From Pseudomonadota bacterium (GTDB lineage: Bacteria; Pseudomonadota; Gammaproteobacteria; Burkholderiales; REEB80): a stretch of DNA of 55,343 nt. How positions within the stretch are numbered: position 1 is the first letter of the stretch; each line of letters begins with the position of its first letter. Below the pieces are notes generated by a model. It did no database searches. It saw only the letters and a list, made by a program, of their open reading frames with translations, and was not told the origin of the DNA. A program made the translations under genes and the position numbers. This document shows, piece by piece, positions 27,224-33,916 of the stretch. The DNA lies in contig JAGXAQ010000010.1 in assembly GCA_018971485.1 (NCBI GenBank), positions 1-55,343 of the forward strand. The letters are read 5' to 3'.

Positions 27224-28465
27224 TTAATGTCCTACAGAAGCCGCACCTTTTTCACCGGTCAAATCCAACTCCTTAAATCTAGACAGGCGAAAGGTACGAA
27301 TCAATTCATGATCCTGATCATGGGCAACGGTGTAAGACATGGTCTCGCCACATACCGGTGTAGCCTTAAATCCCCAGGTACCCCACCCAGCATCAATATA
27401 AAAACCCTCAATGGGTGTTTTACCCATAATAGGAGCAAAATCTGGCGTCATATCTGCCATACCTGCCCACTGACGATTGACTTTCGTGTTAGAAAGGAAG
27501 GGGAACATATCCAGCATATGTGCTGTCAACCCTTCAGTAAAATCAAGCGTTGAACGAGTCGAATGAATCTCGTATGGATCTACGGAAGCCCCCATAACCA
27601 GTTCCCCCCGGTCAGATTGGGAAACATATACATGCAAACTCCCGGAAACAATAATGGTGTCAAGCCAAGGCTTGATAGGTTCGGTCACACAAGCCTGAAG
27701 CGGTTGAATCACTATCGGGGTGCGGATTCCGACCATTTGGGTGATACGCGGGGTTGATCCGGCAACGGCGCACAAGACCTTCGGAGTTGAAATATACCCT
27801 CTGCTGGTATCCACCCCTCTTACCTTGCCATGCTTAACGTCAATCCGGGTCACTTCGGTCTTCTGGAATATCTCGACTCCCCTCATATCTGCACCACGGC
27901 CATAGCCCCATGCAACCGCATCATGTCTCGCTACAGCACCTGGCTTATGGTATAAAGCGCCATGTATCGGGGAATGGCCTGAACAATCCAGATCCATCTC
28001 AGGAACCATGCGTCTGATAAAATCACGATCAACTACTTCAGATTCCACTCCGAGATGCTTGTTAACCTCAGCACGCCACCTCATGGTTCTCATCGCTGAA
28101 TCCGTATGGGCAAGCGTAAAATGTCCACGTGTAGAATAAAAAAGATTAAGATCAAAATCCTGAGAAAGATCCTGGAATAACTTGACACTTCGGTCATAAA
28201 AGGCAACACCTTCCGGTGTTAAATAATTAGACCTTACAATTGTTGTGTTGCGGCCTGTATTTCCACCTCCCAGATAATTTTTTTCAAGAACACAGACATT
28301 TTTAATACCATGATTCCTGGCCAGATAATATGCAGCAGCCAAACCATGGCCTCCACCTCCTATGATCACTACATCATAGGTTTTCCCAAGCTGGTCATGT
28401 TCAGTAAACATGGGGGGCTCCGGATGCTTGTGACTCAATGCAAATCGAAGAAGACGTAGTGGCAT
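27224..28465 (-). CDS. mgdA: N-methylglutamate dehydrogenase subunit A (SoxB-like beta subunit)
   Basis: 413 aa. The FAD-binding Rossmann motif VVIIGGGGHGLAAAYYLA lies at ~31-48, followed by YLGGGNTGRNTTIVRSNYL, which carries the flavin-attachment region of the sarcosine oxidase beta subunit. The C-terminal end has GFYIDAGWGTWGFKATPVCG. This subunit oxidises the N-methyl group of N-methylglutamate, giving glutamate and formaldehyde or methylene-tetrahydrofolate. It heads the second transcriptional block, with a promoter at 28535-28563. Confidence 0.92.
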   Translation of the reverse strand: MPLRLLRFALSHKHPEPPMFTEHDQLGKTYDVVIIGGGGHGLAAAYYLARNHGIKNVCVLEKNYLGGGNTGRNTTIVRSNYLTPEGVAFYDRSVKLFQDLSQDFDLNLFYSTRGHFTLAHTDSAMRTMRWRAEVNKHLGVESEVVDRDFIRRMVPEMDLDCSGHSPIHGALYHKPGAVARHDAVAWGYGRGADMRGVEIFQKTEVTRIDVKHGKVRGVDTSRGYISTPKVLCAVAGSTPRITQMVGIRTPIVIQPLQACVTEPIKPWLDTIIVSGSLHVYVSQSDRGELVMGASVDPYEIHSTRSTLDFTEGLTAHMLDMFPFLSNTKVNRQWAGMADMTPDFAPIMGKTPIEGFYIDAGWGTWGFKATPVCGETMSYTVAHDQDHELIRTFRLSRFKELDLTGEKGAASVGH

Positions 28466-28529
28466 GAAACTGTCCTATAAATAAGTGCTGTATCAGTTAC
28501 ACGATTATATTCATAATACTAAACATTAG

Positions 28530-28542
28530 TTCATATCATGAA
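28530..28542. promoter_or_regulatory. Inverted repeat over the mgdA -10 box
   Basis: Perfect 5-3-5 inverted repeat TTCAT-ATC-ATGAA covering the -10 of the mgd promoter. A closely similar repeat (TGCAT-GCT-ATGCA) covers the -10 of the transport operon. It is a candidate operator for the linked XRE-cupin regulator. Confidence 0.45.
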
Positions 28543-28563
28543 TTATTAATTTTAGCCTGTCAA
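28535..28563 (-). promoter_or_regulatory. Putative promoter of mgdABCD-gmaS-mgsABC
   Basis: On the minus strand TTGACA (28563-28558) is followed by 17 bases and CATGAT (28540-28535). The predicted start near 28528 leaves a leader of about 63 bases before mgdA. Confidence 0.55.
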
Positions 28564-28582
28564 CAACCAAATCAGGCTATAA

Positions 28583-28595
28583 ATCGTATTACGAT
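28583..28595. promoter_or_regulatory. Second inverted repeat upstream of mgdA
   Basis: Perfect 5-3-5 inverted repeat ATCGT-ATT-ACGAT, about 20 bases upstream of the mgd -35. The core CGTATTACGATA also occurs ahead of the PanE-like gene at 33852. It is a possible activator site. Confidence 0.3.
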
Positions 28596-28718
28596 AAAAA
28601 AATAGCGCAAACAGTCTAGAAATTCCTGAAAAATAAGCTATATTTATTTTTATCTTTTTGATAAAAAAGGATTAATTTTTATATCTATCACTGACGGGGT
28701 AGTTCCGAAAAAAAGAAT

Positions 28719-29015
28719 CTATACCCCTACTGAATCTGAGGGCGACGAGAGCATCTGCCTACGCCAGGCCTCCTGCCTAATTCGGGCAAACTTGTAGGCA
28801 TCCATCACGCTTATAGCGTAAATAAAGACACCTCCGGCATAACTGGCAATAAAACCTGAGCCTGGATGGGCAAAGTGAGCCGTAACCAGACCAAGGACAA
28901 CCATAAAGGTATCCATTGCTAAACCTCGATTGGGTTGGCCATTCAATACTTGCCCCAGGCCTGGCAGCAGGATGGAAATACCCATGACCAGATAGGGATG
29001 ATACGGTTTAGGCAT
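28719..29015 (-). CDS. Small membrane protein of the methylamine transport operon (98 aa)
   Basis: 98 aa from ATG 29015, which overlaps the previous gene by 8 bases. Two to three hydrophobic segments are visible (LVMGISILLPGLGQVLNGQP; DTFMVVLGLVTAHFA; GFIASYAGGVFIYAIS). The GxGQxxNGQ pattern resembles TM2/DUF5683-type small membrane proteins. The C-terminal tail is basic and soluble. No function is known; it is the last gene before the mgd promoter. Confidence 0.65.
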   Translation of the reverse strand: MPKPYHPYLVMGISILLPGLGQVLNGQPNRGLAMDTFMVVLGLVTAHFAHPGSGFIASYAGGVFIYAISVMDAYKFARIRQEAWRRQMLSSPSDSVGV

Positions 29016-29700
29016 ATTTATATTGATCCTCGTGAACAACTCCTGCCTGTTCGAGTTCGGAATGGATCCGGACAGACCACTCAATGAGATTACGCACGAA
29101 ACCAGCATCTAACCTAGATTGATCAAAATTGACATACCGCATGGTTGTATAAGAAGCCCTGCTAGCTTCTTTAGCCTGACAAACCAGCCGAACCCCATTA
29201 TGGCCCATTGTTAGCTCCTTCATATGTGTATCTTCAAACAGGAGTGGGATCATCTGCCTTACCCGATCAACCCACAACTCTGAGTCTACGCCTTCGGCTC
29301 GCAGAATCGCATGTTGTAGCCAGGTTTCCGGAACAGGTAAGCTCAAGGGTAAAAGCCAGGCTGGTGAATAGAATTCCGTATTATCCGGCCTGACCAGATA
29401 GTCAATCGTTCCTTTCAATTGCAAGGGAGAATTCAGGCTGACCACAAGCCATAAAGAAGGCAGTTTTCTAAAGGCGGTCGTATCTACAATCAGCTCAAGA
29501 CGTACAGTTTTCTTATTATAACTTCCAGTCAATTCAGGATAACCGCTTAAAGTCTGGGTAATCTTGTAATCCTCAAAAAGAGGCAAACAATCATCAAAAA
29601 ACAACAAACGTCTCGTTTTTGCAATTTTCTGATCATGAAGAAACCGCCAGCCCAAATAAAAAAACAGGACCAGAAGTAAGATATAAACAAATGGGTGCAT
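29008..29700 (-). CDS. Unknown single-pass membrane protein (230 aa)
   Basis: 230 aa with one N-terminal membrane segment (FVYILLLVLFFYLGWRF, residues 4-20). The remaining ~200 residues are soluble and mixed alpha/beta, with a short charged linker after the anchor. I do not recognise a family. A GAGGG RBS precedes the ATG. The place in the operon between the universal stress protein and a small membrane protein suggests a role linked to methylamine uptake or sensing, by position only. Confidence 0.65.
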   Translation of the reverse strand: MHPFVYILLLVLFFYLGWRFLHDQKIAKTRRLLFFDDCLPLFEDYKITQTLSGYPELTGSYNKKTVRLELIVDTTAFRKLPSLWLVVSLNSPLQLKGTIDYLVRPDNTEFYSPAWLLPLSLPVPETWLQHAILRAEGVDSELWVDRVRQMIPLLFEDTHMKELTMGHNGVRLVCQAKEASRASYTTMRYVNFDQSRLDAGFVRNLIEWSVRIHSELEQAGVVHEDQYKYA

Positions 29701-29720
29701 CCATTGTCCCTCTGGAAAGA

Positions 29721-29743
29721 GGGCCCGCCACTTTTGCGGGCCC
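29721..29743 (-). terminator. Hairpin between usp and the 230-aa gene
   Basis: Perfect 8-bp stem GGGCCCGC/GCGGGCCC with a 7-base loop, just after the universal stress gene. On the minus strand it is followed by TCTTT, too short for full termination, so it may reduce read-through and lower expression of the downstream genes. Confidence 0.55.
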
Positions 29744-29756
29744 TGATTTTACTGAA

Positions 29757-30191
29757 TTAACGTACTACCGTGACGGGGCAGTGCGCCAAGCTTACCACTC
29801 GCGAAGCAACCGAACCTAGCAAAAGCTTGGCAACTTCAGAGCGTCCCGTTGATCCCACTACAATATGCTCAATCTCATGTGCACTGGCATATTTCACAAT
29901 CGCTTCAGGAATATTGTGGCTACCGACAGCTGCAAGGGTTATCTGGGTTAACCCTGCTTTTTTTGCAACAGACTGGGCATCAACCAGATCCTTGTGTACC
30001 TGCCAGTCAACTGCATCCATAATATTGCCATCCCAGCTTCGAACCGGATCCATAACGGAGCCTTCTTCCACAGGATGAACAACCAGGAACGTTAACGGGA
30101 TTTTCAATCGATGTGCAAGATCCACACTATAAGCCACCGCTTTCATGGATGCATGCGAACCATCAGTTGCACATAACACTTTCTTGTCCAT
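29757..30191 (-). CDS. Universal stress protein (UspA family)
   Basis: 144 aa, single Usp domain. It starts KVLCATDGSHASMKAVAYSV and ends with GSTGRSEVAKLLLGSVASRV, the ATP-binding G-x2-G-x9-G-S/T pattern, so it is an ATP-binding type. Usp proteins are often encoded beside transporters and are thought to regulate them. The RBS AGGGGGAAAC is identical to that of the 55-aa gene in the same operon. It lies 8 bases after the permease. Confidence 0.9.
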   Translation of the reverse strand: MDKKVLCATDGSHASMKAVAYSVDLAHRLKIPLTFLVVHPVEEGSVMDPVRSWDGNIMDAVDWQVHKDLVDAQSVAKKAGLTQITLAAVGSHNIPEAIVKYASAHEIEHIVVGSTGRSEVAKLLLGSVASRVVSLAHCPVTVVR

Positions 30192-30199
30192 GTTTCCCC

Positions 30200-31594
30200 C
30201 TAATATCCTTTAGGCCGAGGCCAGGGCATCGTAAACTGATCTCCGCGTTTAACATACTGATAGCGATGAAAACTAAACCAGAGTGACGCTACAATGAAGA
30301 AAGCCATAATGGACAGCAATTGACCGCCGTAGCCTAGATAGGTTGCAAAGTAAACCGTAACACATAACAAGAACAGCATAACGGCTGGCAAGGGATGAAA
30401 GGGGTGAATATATCCTCGATGAATCGAACCAAGAGGCCACAACCTTCTGAATCGGACCATATTAATGGACATGAAGGTGTACCCAAGCAATCCGGAAAGT
30501 ATCGAGAAGGTAATGATTTGATCCAAAAGATTCGTAAAGGCAAATGATACGGCAATAGGAATCAAAAACAGGATCGAACGGTATGGGGTACGATAATGTG
30601 GATGAACCGCACCAAATACCGGTGGCATATAACGGTCCCTGGACAAGGAAAACCAGGCACGGGAAGCATCATTGATACAACCGTTTGCAGAAGCAAGATT
30701 GGAAAAAACAGTTGCTACAAACATGATAACCTGCATCCAGGTACTATTCGTAACTCGAGCTGCATCATAAAGCGGCGTTGTAGCCTGGCCCAAATATTCC
30801 CAAGGTAACAGGCCAGAACAGATATACCAGGTCAGTGAAGCGGCAATGACCAAAGTAATCATGCCGCTCATCGTGCCTAAAGGGATGGAGCGTGCTGCTG
30901 ATCGACATTCCTCAGCAGCCTGGCATGTCCCCTCAATTCCCAGGTAATACCACATTCCAAACTGAAAAGCGGCAATGATACCTATCCAGCCATAAGGTAA
31001 TCCGTGAATCAAATCAGCATGGTGCAATACAACCCCAGGTGACCAGGGCGAAACGCCAAAGAAAACTAGAATAATGGCAATAAATGCAAATGCGGTAATG
31101 ACAAAATTAAAGGTCAAGGTAACAAAAACCCCTCGATAATTCAGCCAGGCCAGGAAAATGATACATAAGAATACGAACGGTTTGGGATCAAGGTTGGCCA
31201 CACCAAAATTTCCAGCCACCTCCTGGAGCAGATCGCCAAAAACTGTTGCGTCTGCCGCTTCAAGCATCGTATAGGCCAGAACAAGATACAAGGCGACATT
31301 GAATGCCATGAGGGGGCCTATGATATGCTTGGCCTGAGTATACTGCCCCCCTGCTGCAGCAACCGTTGAGGTCACCTCGGAGTCAATCATGGCCACACAG
31401 GTATAAAGCAGGCCAATCACCCAGCAGGCTATTAATGAGCCTAACGCACCACCCTTGGCCACAGAAAAATTCCAGCCCATGTATTCACCGACCAGAACTA
31501 TCCCGACACCTAACCCCCAAATATGTATAGGACTCAGAACCTTCTTCAGGGCAATCTGATGCTGCTTTGGAACTTCAATCACCTGCTCGCTCAT
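30200..31594 (-). CDS. APC-superfamily permease, ethanolamine/amine type
   Basis: 464 aa with about 12 membrane segments. It begins the membrane part with GLGVGIVLVGEYMGWN, like ethanolamine and amino-acid permeases of the APC superfamily. Other points are TVAAAGGQYTQAKHIIGP, GMWYYLGIEGTCQAAEEC (the helix 6 region) and NGCINDASRAWFSLSRD. Its position directly upstream of the NMG genes makes methylamine, or a related amine, the likely substrate; the exact substrate is inference. Its ATG overlaps the stop of the 55-aa gene (ATGA), and AAGGAGG sits ahead of the start. Confidence 0.85.
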   Translation of the reverse strand: MSEQVIEVPKQHQIALKKVLSPIHIWGLGVGIVLVGEYMGWNFSVAKGGALGSLIACWVIGLLYTCVAMIDSEVTSTVAAAGGQYTQAKHIIGPLMAFNVALYLVLAYTMLEAADATVFGDLLQEVAGNFGVANLDPKPFVFLCIIFLAWLNYRGVFVTLTFNFVITAFAFIAIILVFFGVSPWSPGVVLHHADLIHGLPYGWIGIIAAFQFGMWYYLGIEGTCQAAEECRSAARSIPLGTMSGMITLVIAASLTWYICSGLLPWEYLGQATTPLYDAARVTNSTWMQVIMFVATVFSNLASANGCINDASRAWFSLSRDRYMPPVFGAVHPHYRTPYRSILFLIPIAVSFAFTNLLDQIITFSILSGLLGYTFMSINMVRFRRLWPLGSIHRGYIHPFHPLPAVMLFLLCVTVYFATYLGYGGQLLSIMAFFIVASLWFSFHRYQYVKRGDQFTMPWPRPKGY

Positions 31595-31758
31595 TTCCCG
31601 GCCTCCTTCTGTGTGAGCTCTTCTGCACCTTCTCTGGAACTCATGAGAAAAGACTCATCATATTGTTGCTGAACATGCCAGGTATCATAAATCATCCAGG
31701 CGGCCATCAATCCTGAAATCGCCCAGGATAAATCTGAAAAAATTTGCCAGAAACCCAT
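31591..31758 (-). CDS. Small single-pass membrane protein (55 aa)
   Basis: 55 aa: MGFWQIFSDLSWAISGLMAA is followed by WMIYDTWHV as one membrane segment, then a charged tail ending EAGK. The RBS AGGGGGAAAC is well placed. The stop overlaps the permease ATG as ATGA, a classic sign of coupled translation and often of a subunit pair. It is short enough to be missed by length-limited gene callers. I know no family; it is probably an accessory subunit of the permease. Confidence 0.65.
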   Translation of the reverse strand: MGFWQIFSDLSWAISGLMAAWMIYDTWHVQQQYDESFLMSSREGAEELTQKEAGK

Positions 31759-31766
31759 GTTTCCCC

Positions 31767-32153
31767 CTATGGCCTATCGCCGAATTTTTCACGAATAACT
31801 TCCCGGTATTCTTTATCCGAGATCTTAAGCATAAAAACGTAATATCCAATGATGACAAGCGCGGTTAAACCCAACACCGGCCAACTGATACTATATTCAA
31901 ATCGAGTCTGGATAATAGGTTGAGCCTGCTGCGGGGTATAACCTAGCTTTTTCCATTGTCCAGCTTCATAAGTATTCTGGTTCAATGACTGCCAGGTCAC
32001 CTTCTGGCTAGAATTTGAGCTGTTGCCGTTATCCTTGCCTTGCATAAACAAGGGGGCATACAAGCTCACATAAACCAGTACAAGAATGAGGATGCAATCC
32101 ACAAACTGGCCTAGCTTGCTTTGGATTTTTGGAACAAAATGTGCCTTTGCCAT
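31767..32153 (-). CDS. Small two-pass membrane protein (128 aa)
   Basis: 128 aa from ATG 32153 (GGAG seven bases ahead). Membrane segments lie at ~18-37 (CILILVLVYVSLYAPLF) and ~88-105 (WPVLGLTALVIIGYYVFML). A 50-residue Asn/Gln/Ser-rich loop sits between them and probably faces the periplasm. The C-terminus is charged. No family is recognised. It lies 8 bases before the 55-aa gene and 10 bases after the 102-aa gene. Confidence 0.65.
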   Translation of the reverse strand: MAKAHFVPKIQSKLGQFVDCILILVLVYVSLYAPLFMQGKDNGNSSNSSQKVTWQSLNQNTYEAGQWKKLGYTPQQAQPIIQTRFEYSISWPVLGLTALVIIGYYVFMLKISDKEYREVIREKFGDRP

Positions 32154-32163
32154 GATTTTTCTC

Positions 32164-32472
32164 CTAAGCCGCTTTTTTGTCACGGGCAGCTTCTGCTCGC
32201 GCCAAATCCAGATTTACAATATCGCGCTCATAAATCCATTCCTTATCTTCTTTATAATGACGAATCATGGCTGTCATCGATGAAGAATTGAATACAAGAA
32301 GAAAAAGCGCGGCGACTATCTCGACAATCCTGAATCCAGGATCCTTGAGGAAATTAAACATCTCATAAAAAACAAATCCGACCGATAACCAGACTGCAGC
32401 AATCATTGCTCCAGCAAACCAGATATCACTTAAGTACATTTTTTCTACTCTTTCAGACATACGTTGCTGCAT
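32164..32472 (-). CDS. Small two-pass membrane protein, first gene of the transport operon (102 aa)
   Basis: 102 aa with two membrane segments (IWFAGAMIAAVWLSVGFVFY and VEIVAALFLLVFNSSSM) and a charged, Ala-rich cytoplasmic tail. AGGAG is 7 bases before the ATG at 32472, so the first Met is used rather than Met5. No family is recognised. It starts the operon behind a strong promoter at 32592-32620. Confidence 0.7.
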   Translation of the reverse strand: MQQRMSERVEKMYLSDIWFAGAMIAAVWLSVGFVFYEMFNFLKDPGFRIVEIVAALFLLVFNSSSMTAMIRHYKEDKEWIYERDIVNLDLARAEAARDKKAA

Positions 32473-32588
32473 CTTCGTCTCCTAATCAATACGGCTTAGC
32501 CGCGATTTCACCTAATAAAGGTGCCCCCCGCGAAAGATGTTCAAAATAAAGTACTTCTAAGTGTGAATCTTTTTTTCTTGTTATGAAA

Positions 32589-32601
32589 TGCATGCTATGC
32601 A
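32589..32601. promoter_or_regulatory. Inverted repeat over the transport operon -10 box
   Basis: Perfect 5-3-5 inverted repeat TGCAT-GCT-ATGCA, which covers the -10. It shares the pattern TKCAT-N3-ATGMA with the repeat at the mgdA promoter. Confidence 0.45.
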
Positions 32602-32620
32602 CGAGATTTTTCTTTGTCAA
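32592..32620 (-). promoter_or_regulatory. Promoter of the amine transport operon
   Basis: Minus strand: TTGACA (32620-32615), 17-base spacer, TAGCAT (32597-32592). The predicted start near 32585 gives a leader of about 110 bases ahead of the 102-aa gene. Confidence 0.6.
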
Positions 32621-32753
32621 CCCCCGGTCACGTTAGGTATTCAAGCATCATGATAAAGGGATACCGGATTCAGTAAAACATAATAATATGTTAATTATTA
32701 ACGATAATATTAAATATATTTAAGAGAATTCTGCCCATTTTTTGTCAAAAAAA

Positions 32754-32769
32754 TACCCCTAATGAGGTA
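32754..32769. promoter_or_regulatory. NarL-like 7-2-7 inverted repeat
   Basis: TACCCCT-AA-TGAGGTA. The left half matches the NarL heptamer TACYYMT fully and the right half matches 6 of 7 on the other strand, with the 2-base spacing NarL-type proteins prefer. The full dyad extends to AATACC...GGTATT (32752-32771). The adjacent gene encodes a NarL/LuxR-type regulator, the likely binder. Confidence 0.55.
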
Positions 32770-32916
32770 TTAAAAAGGAAGTGTTTTTATGAAAAAGAAT
32801 ACCCCAAATCTTTAGCTAATCTTCAGCAAGCCCATTCTGATACATCTATTTGCGGACCATAGGCAATACTAAACAAGGATTATCTTCTAACTCATGATTT
32901 AAAAAGTAGGGATAGA

Positions 32917-32945
32917 TTGACAAGATCCAGATAAAAATTTATAAC
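32917..32945 (+). promoter_or_regulatory. Promoter of the luxR-type regulator gene
   Basis: TTGACA (32917-32922), 17-base spacer, TATAAC (32940-32945): 11 of 12 consensus bases. The predicted start near 32952 gives a leader of about 115 bases. Confidence 0.7.
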
Positions 32946-32998
32946 AATGGTAAAAAAAGTTTCATATAAAGAATTTTTAAAGCGGGGCAAAAAAGGGG

Positions 32999-33035
32999 GG
33001 TTCTCAAAACGACTCAAGATGTAATTTTGGGAACC
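32999..33035 (+). promoter_or_regulatory. Long hairpin in the 5' leader of the luxR-type gene
   Basis: GGTTCTCAAAA (32999-33009) pairs with TTTTGGGAACC (33025-33035) over 11 pairs with a single T-G wobble; the loop is 15 bases. It ends 32 bases before the start codon. No T-run follows, so a role in translation or mRNA stability is more likely than termination. Confidence 0.5.
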
Positions 33036-33067
33036 TATTTCTAGTATCCAGAGGTCTAGGAATAAAC

Positions 33068-33679
33068 ATGGACATGTCTCATCATAAACTGGTGCAACAA
33101 CGACGATATCGAATTATTTTTCTCACCGAAAAAAACAGACGGTATCTTAATTTACAGAAAAGACTACTGGAATCCGACCGTTTTGAGATGATAGGTGAAG
33201 CTTCCTGTATATCTGATGGCATGCTTCTAGCAAAATTATGTGCCCCGGATCTTCTTCTTGTTTCTGCAGGGCTAGGCAATGCAGATAACCAGAATCTGAA
33301 AAACACGTTTCAGCAAATCACGCCCGAATGCCAGATACTTTTCCTACAGGACGAAATTCAAGCAAGCAGGCGATGCAATCATCAAAACCCCGATCCAATA
33401 GTGACGATTAACGATACCGCAGAAATACTATACGCAAAATTGCTTGGCACAAAAAAACAAGCCGGTGAACACTACCTAACAAAACGTGAAGAACAAATTC
33501 TCGCCCTACTGGCAACCGGACAATGCAACAAGCTCATCGGTCGGGCACTGAATATCAGCGAAGGCACGGTCAAGGTACACGTCAAACATATTCTTAAAAA
33601 ACTAAAATTACGGACACGGCTTGAAGCTGCCCTATGGATTCTTTCACATGCACCGAAAAACCCATTATCACTGACATAA
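33068..33679 (+). CDS. Orphan LuxR/NarL-type regulator with degenerate receiver
   Basis: 203 aa. Residues ~12-125 have the size and strand pattern of a response-regulator receiver. However, the phosphorylation site region reads PDLLLVSAG, with Ser in place of the usual Asp, and the acidic pair of the first strand (FLTEKN) is also missing, so phosphorylation by a kinase is unlikely. Residues ~138-195 form a good LuxR helix-turn-helix (LTKREEQILALLATGQ, NISEGTVKVHVKHILKKL). No kinase gene is nearby. It is divergent from the amine transport operon and is the best candidate to bind the TACCCCT site between them. Confidence 0.85.
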   Translation: MDMSHHKLVQQRRYRIIFLTEKNRRYLNLQKRLLESDRFEMIGEASCISDGMLLAKLCAPDLLLVSAGLGNADNQNLKNTFQQITPECQILFLQDEIQASRRCNHQNPDPIVTINDTAEILYAKLLGTKKQAGEHYLTKREEQILALLATGQCNKLIGRALNISEGTVKVHVKHILKKLKLRTRLEAALWILSHAPKNPLSLT

Positions 33680-33916
33680 CATGGCTTAACTACAGACAAA
33701 CACCGACGAAATGCTTTTCTCACATCCAGGTTGATTGATAAATCCAACCACAAAGCCTGCCTGTACCGTTCAGAAATAGCTTTCAGGGCTAAACACCTGA
33801 GCCAGGCTTTACACGTTAAATAACTTCCTTCACTTCCTCTATCCCCCCCACCGTATTACGATATAGCTTAACCTGAATCCATTCACAACAAGGCAAATAA
33901 ATAAGAGGAGCCTTGA

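Larger units (their letters stand above)
32473..33067. other. Divergent regulatory region between the transport operon and luxR-type gene
   Basis: 595 bases without a protein gene. In order it contains the minus-strand promoter and operator (32589-32620), an inverted repeat AACATA-ATAA-TATGTT (32677-32692), the NarL-like 7-2-7 site (32754-32769) and a second TACCCCA (32800-32806). It ends with the plus-strand promoter (32917-32945) and a leader hairpin (32999-33035). Confidence 0.7.

Noticed and set aside
28696-28728. GGGGTA and TACCCC copies taken as NarL sites for mgd
   Set aside because: One copy lies in the end of a coding region and the spacing is not 7-2-7, so they are mentioned only as a possible extension of the main site.
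28585-33863. CGTATTACGATA shared by the mgdA and PanE-like upstream regions
   Set aside because: A 12-base match is expected many times by chance in a window of this size; kept only as a weak note on the mgdA side.
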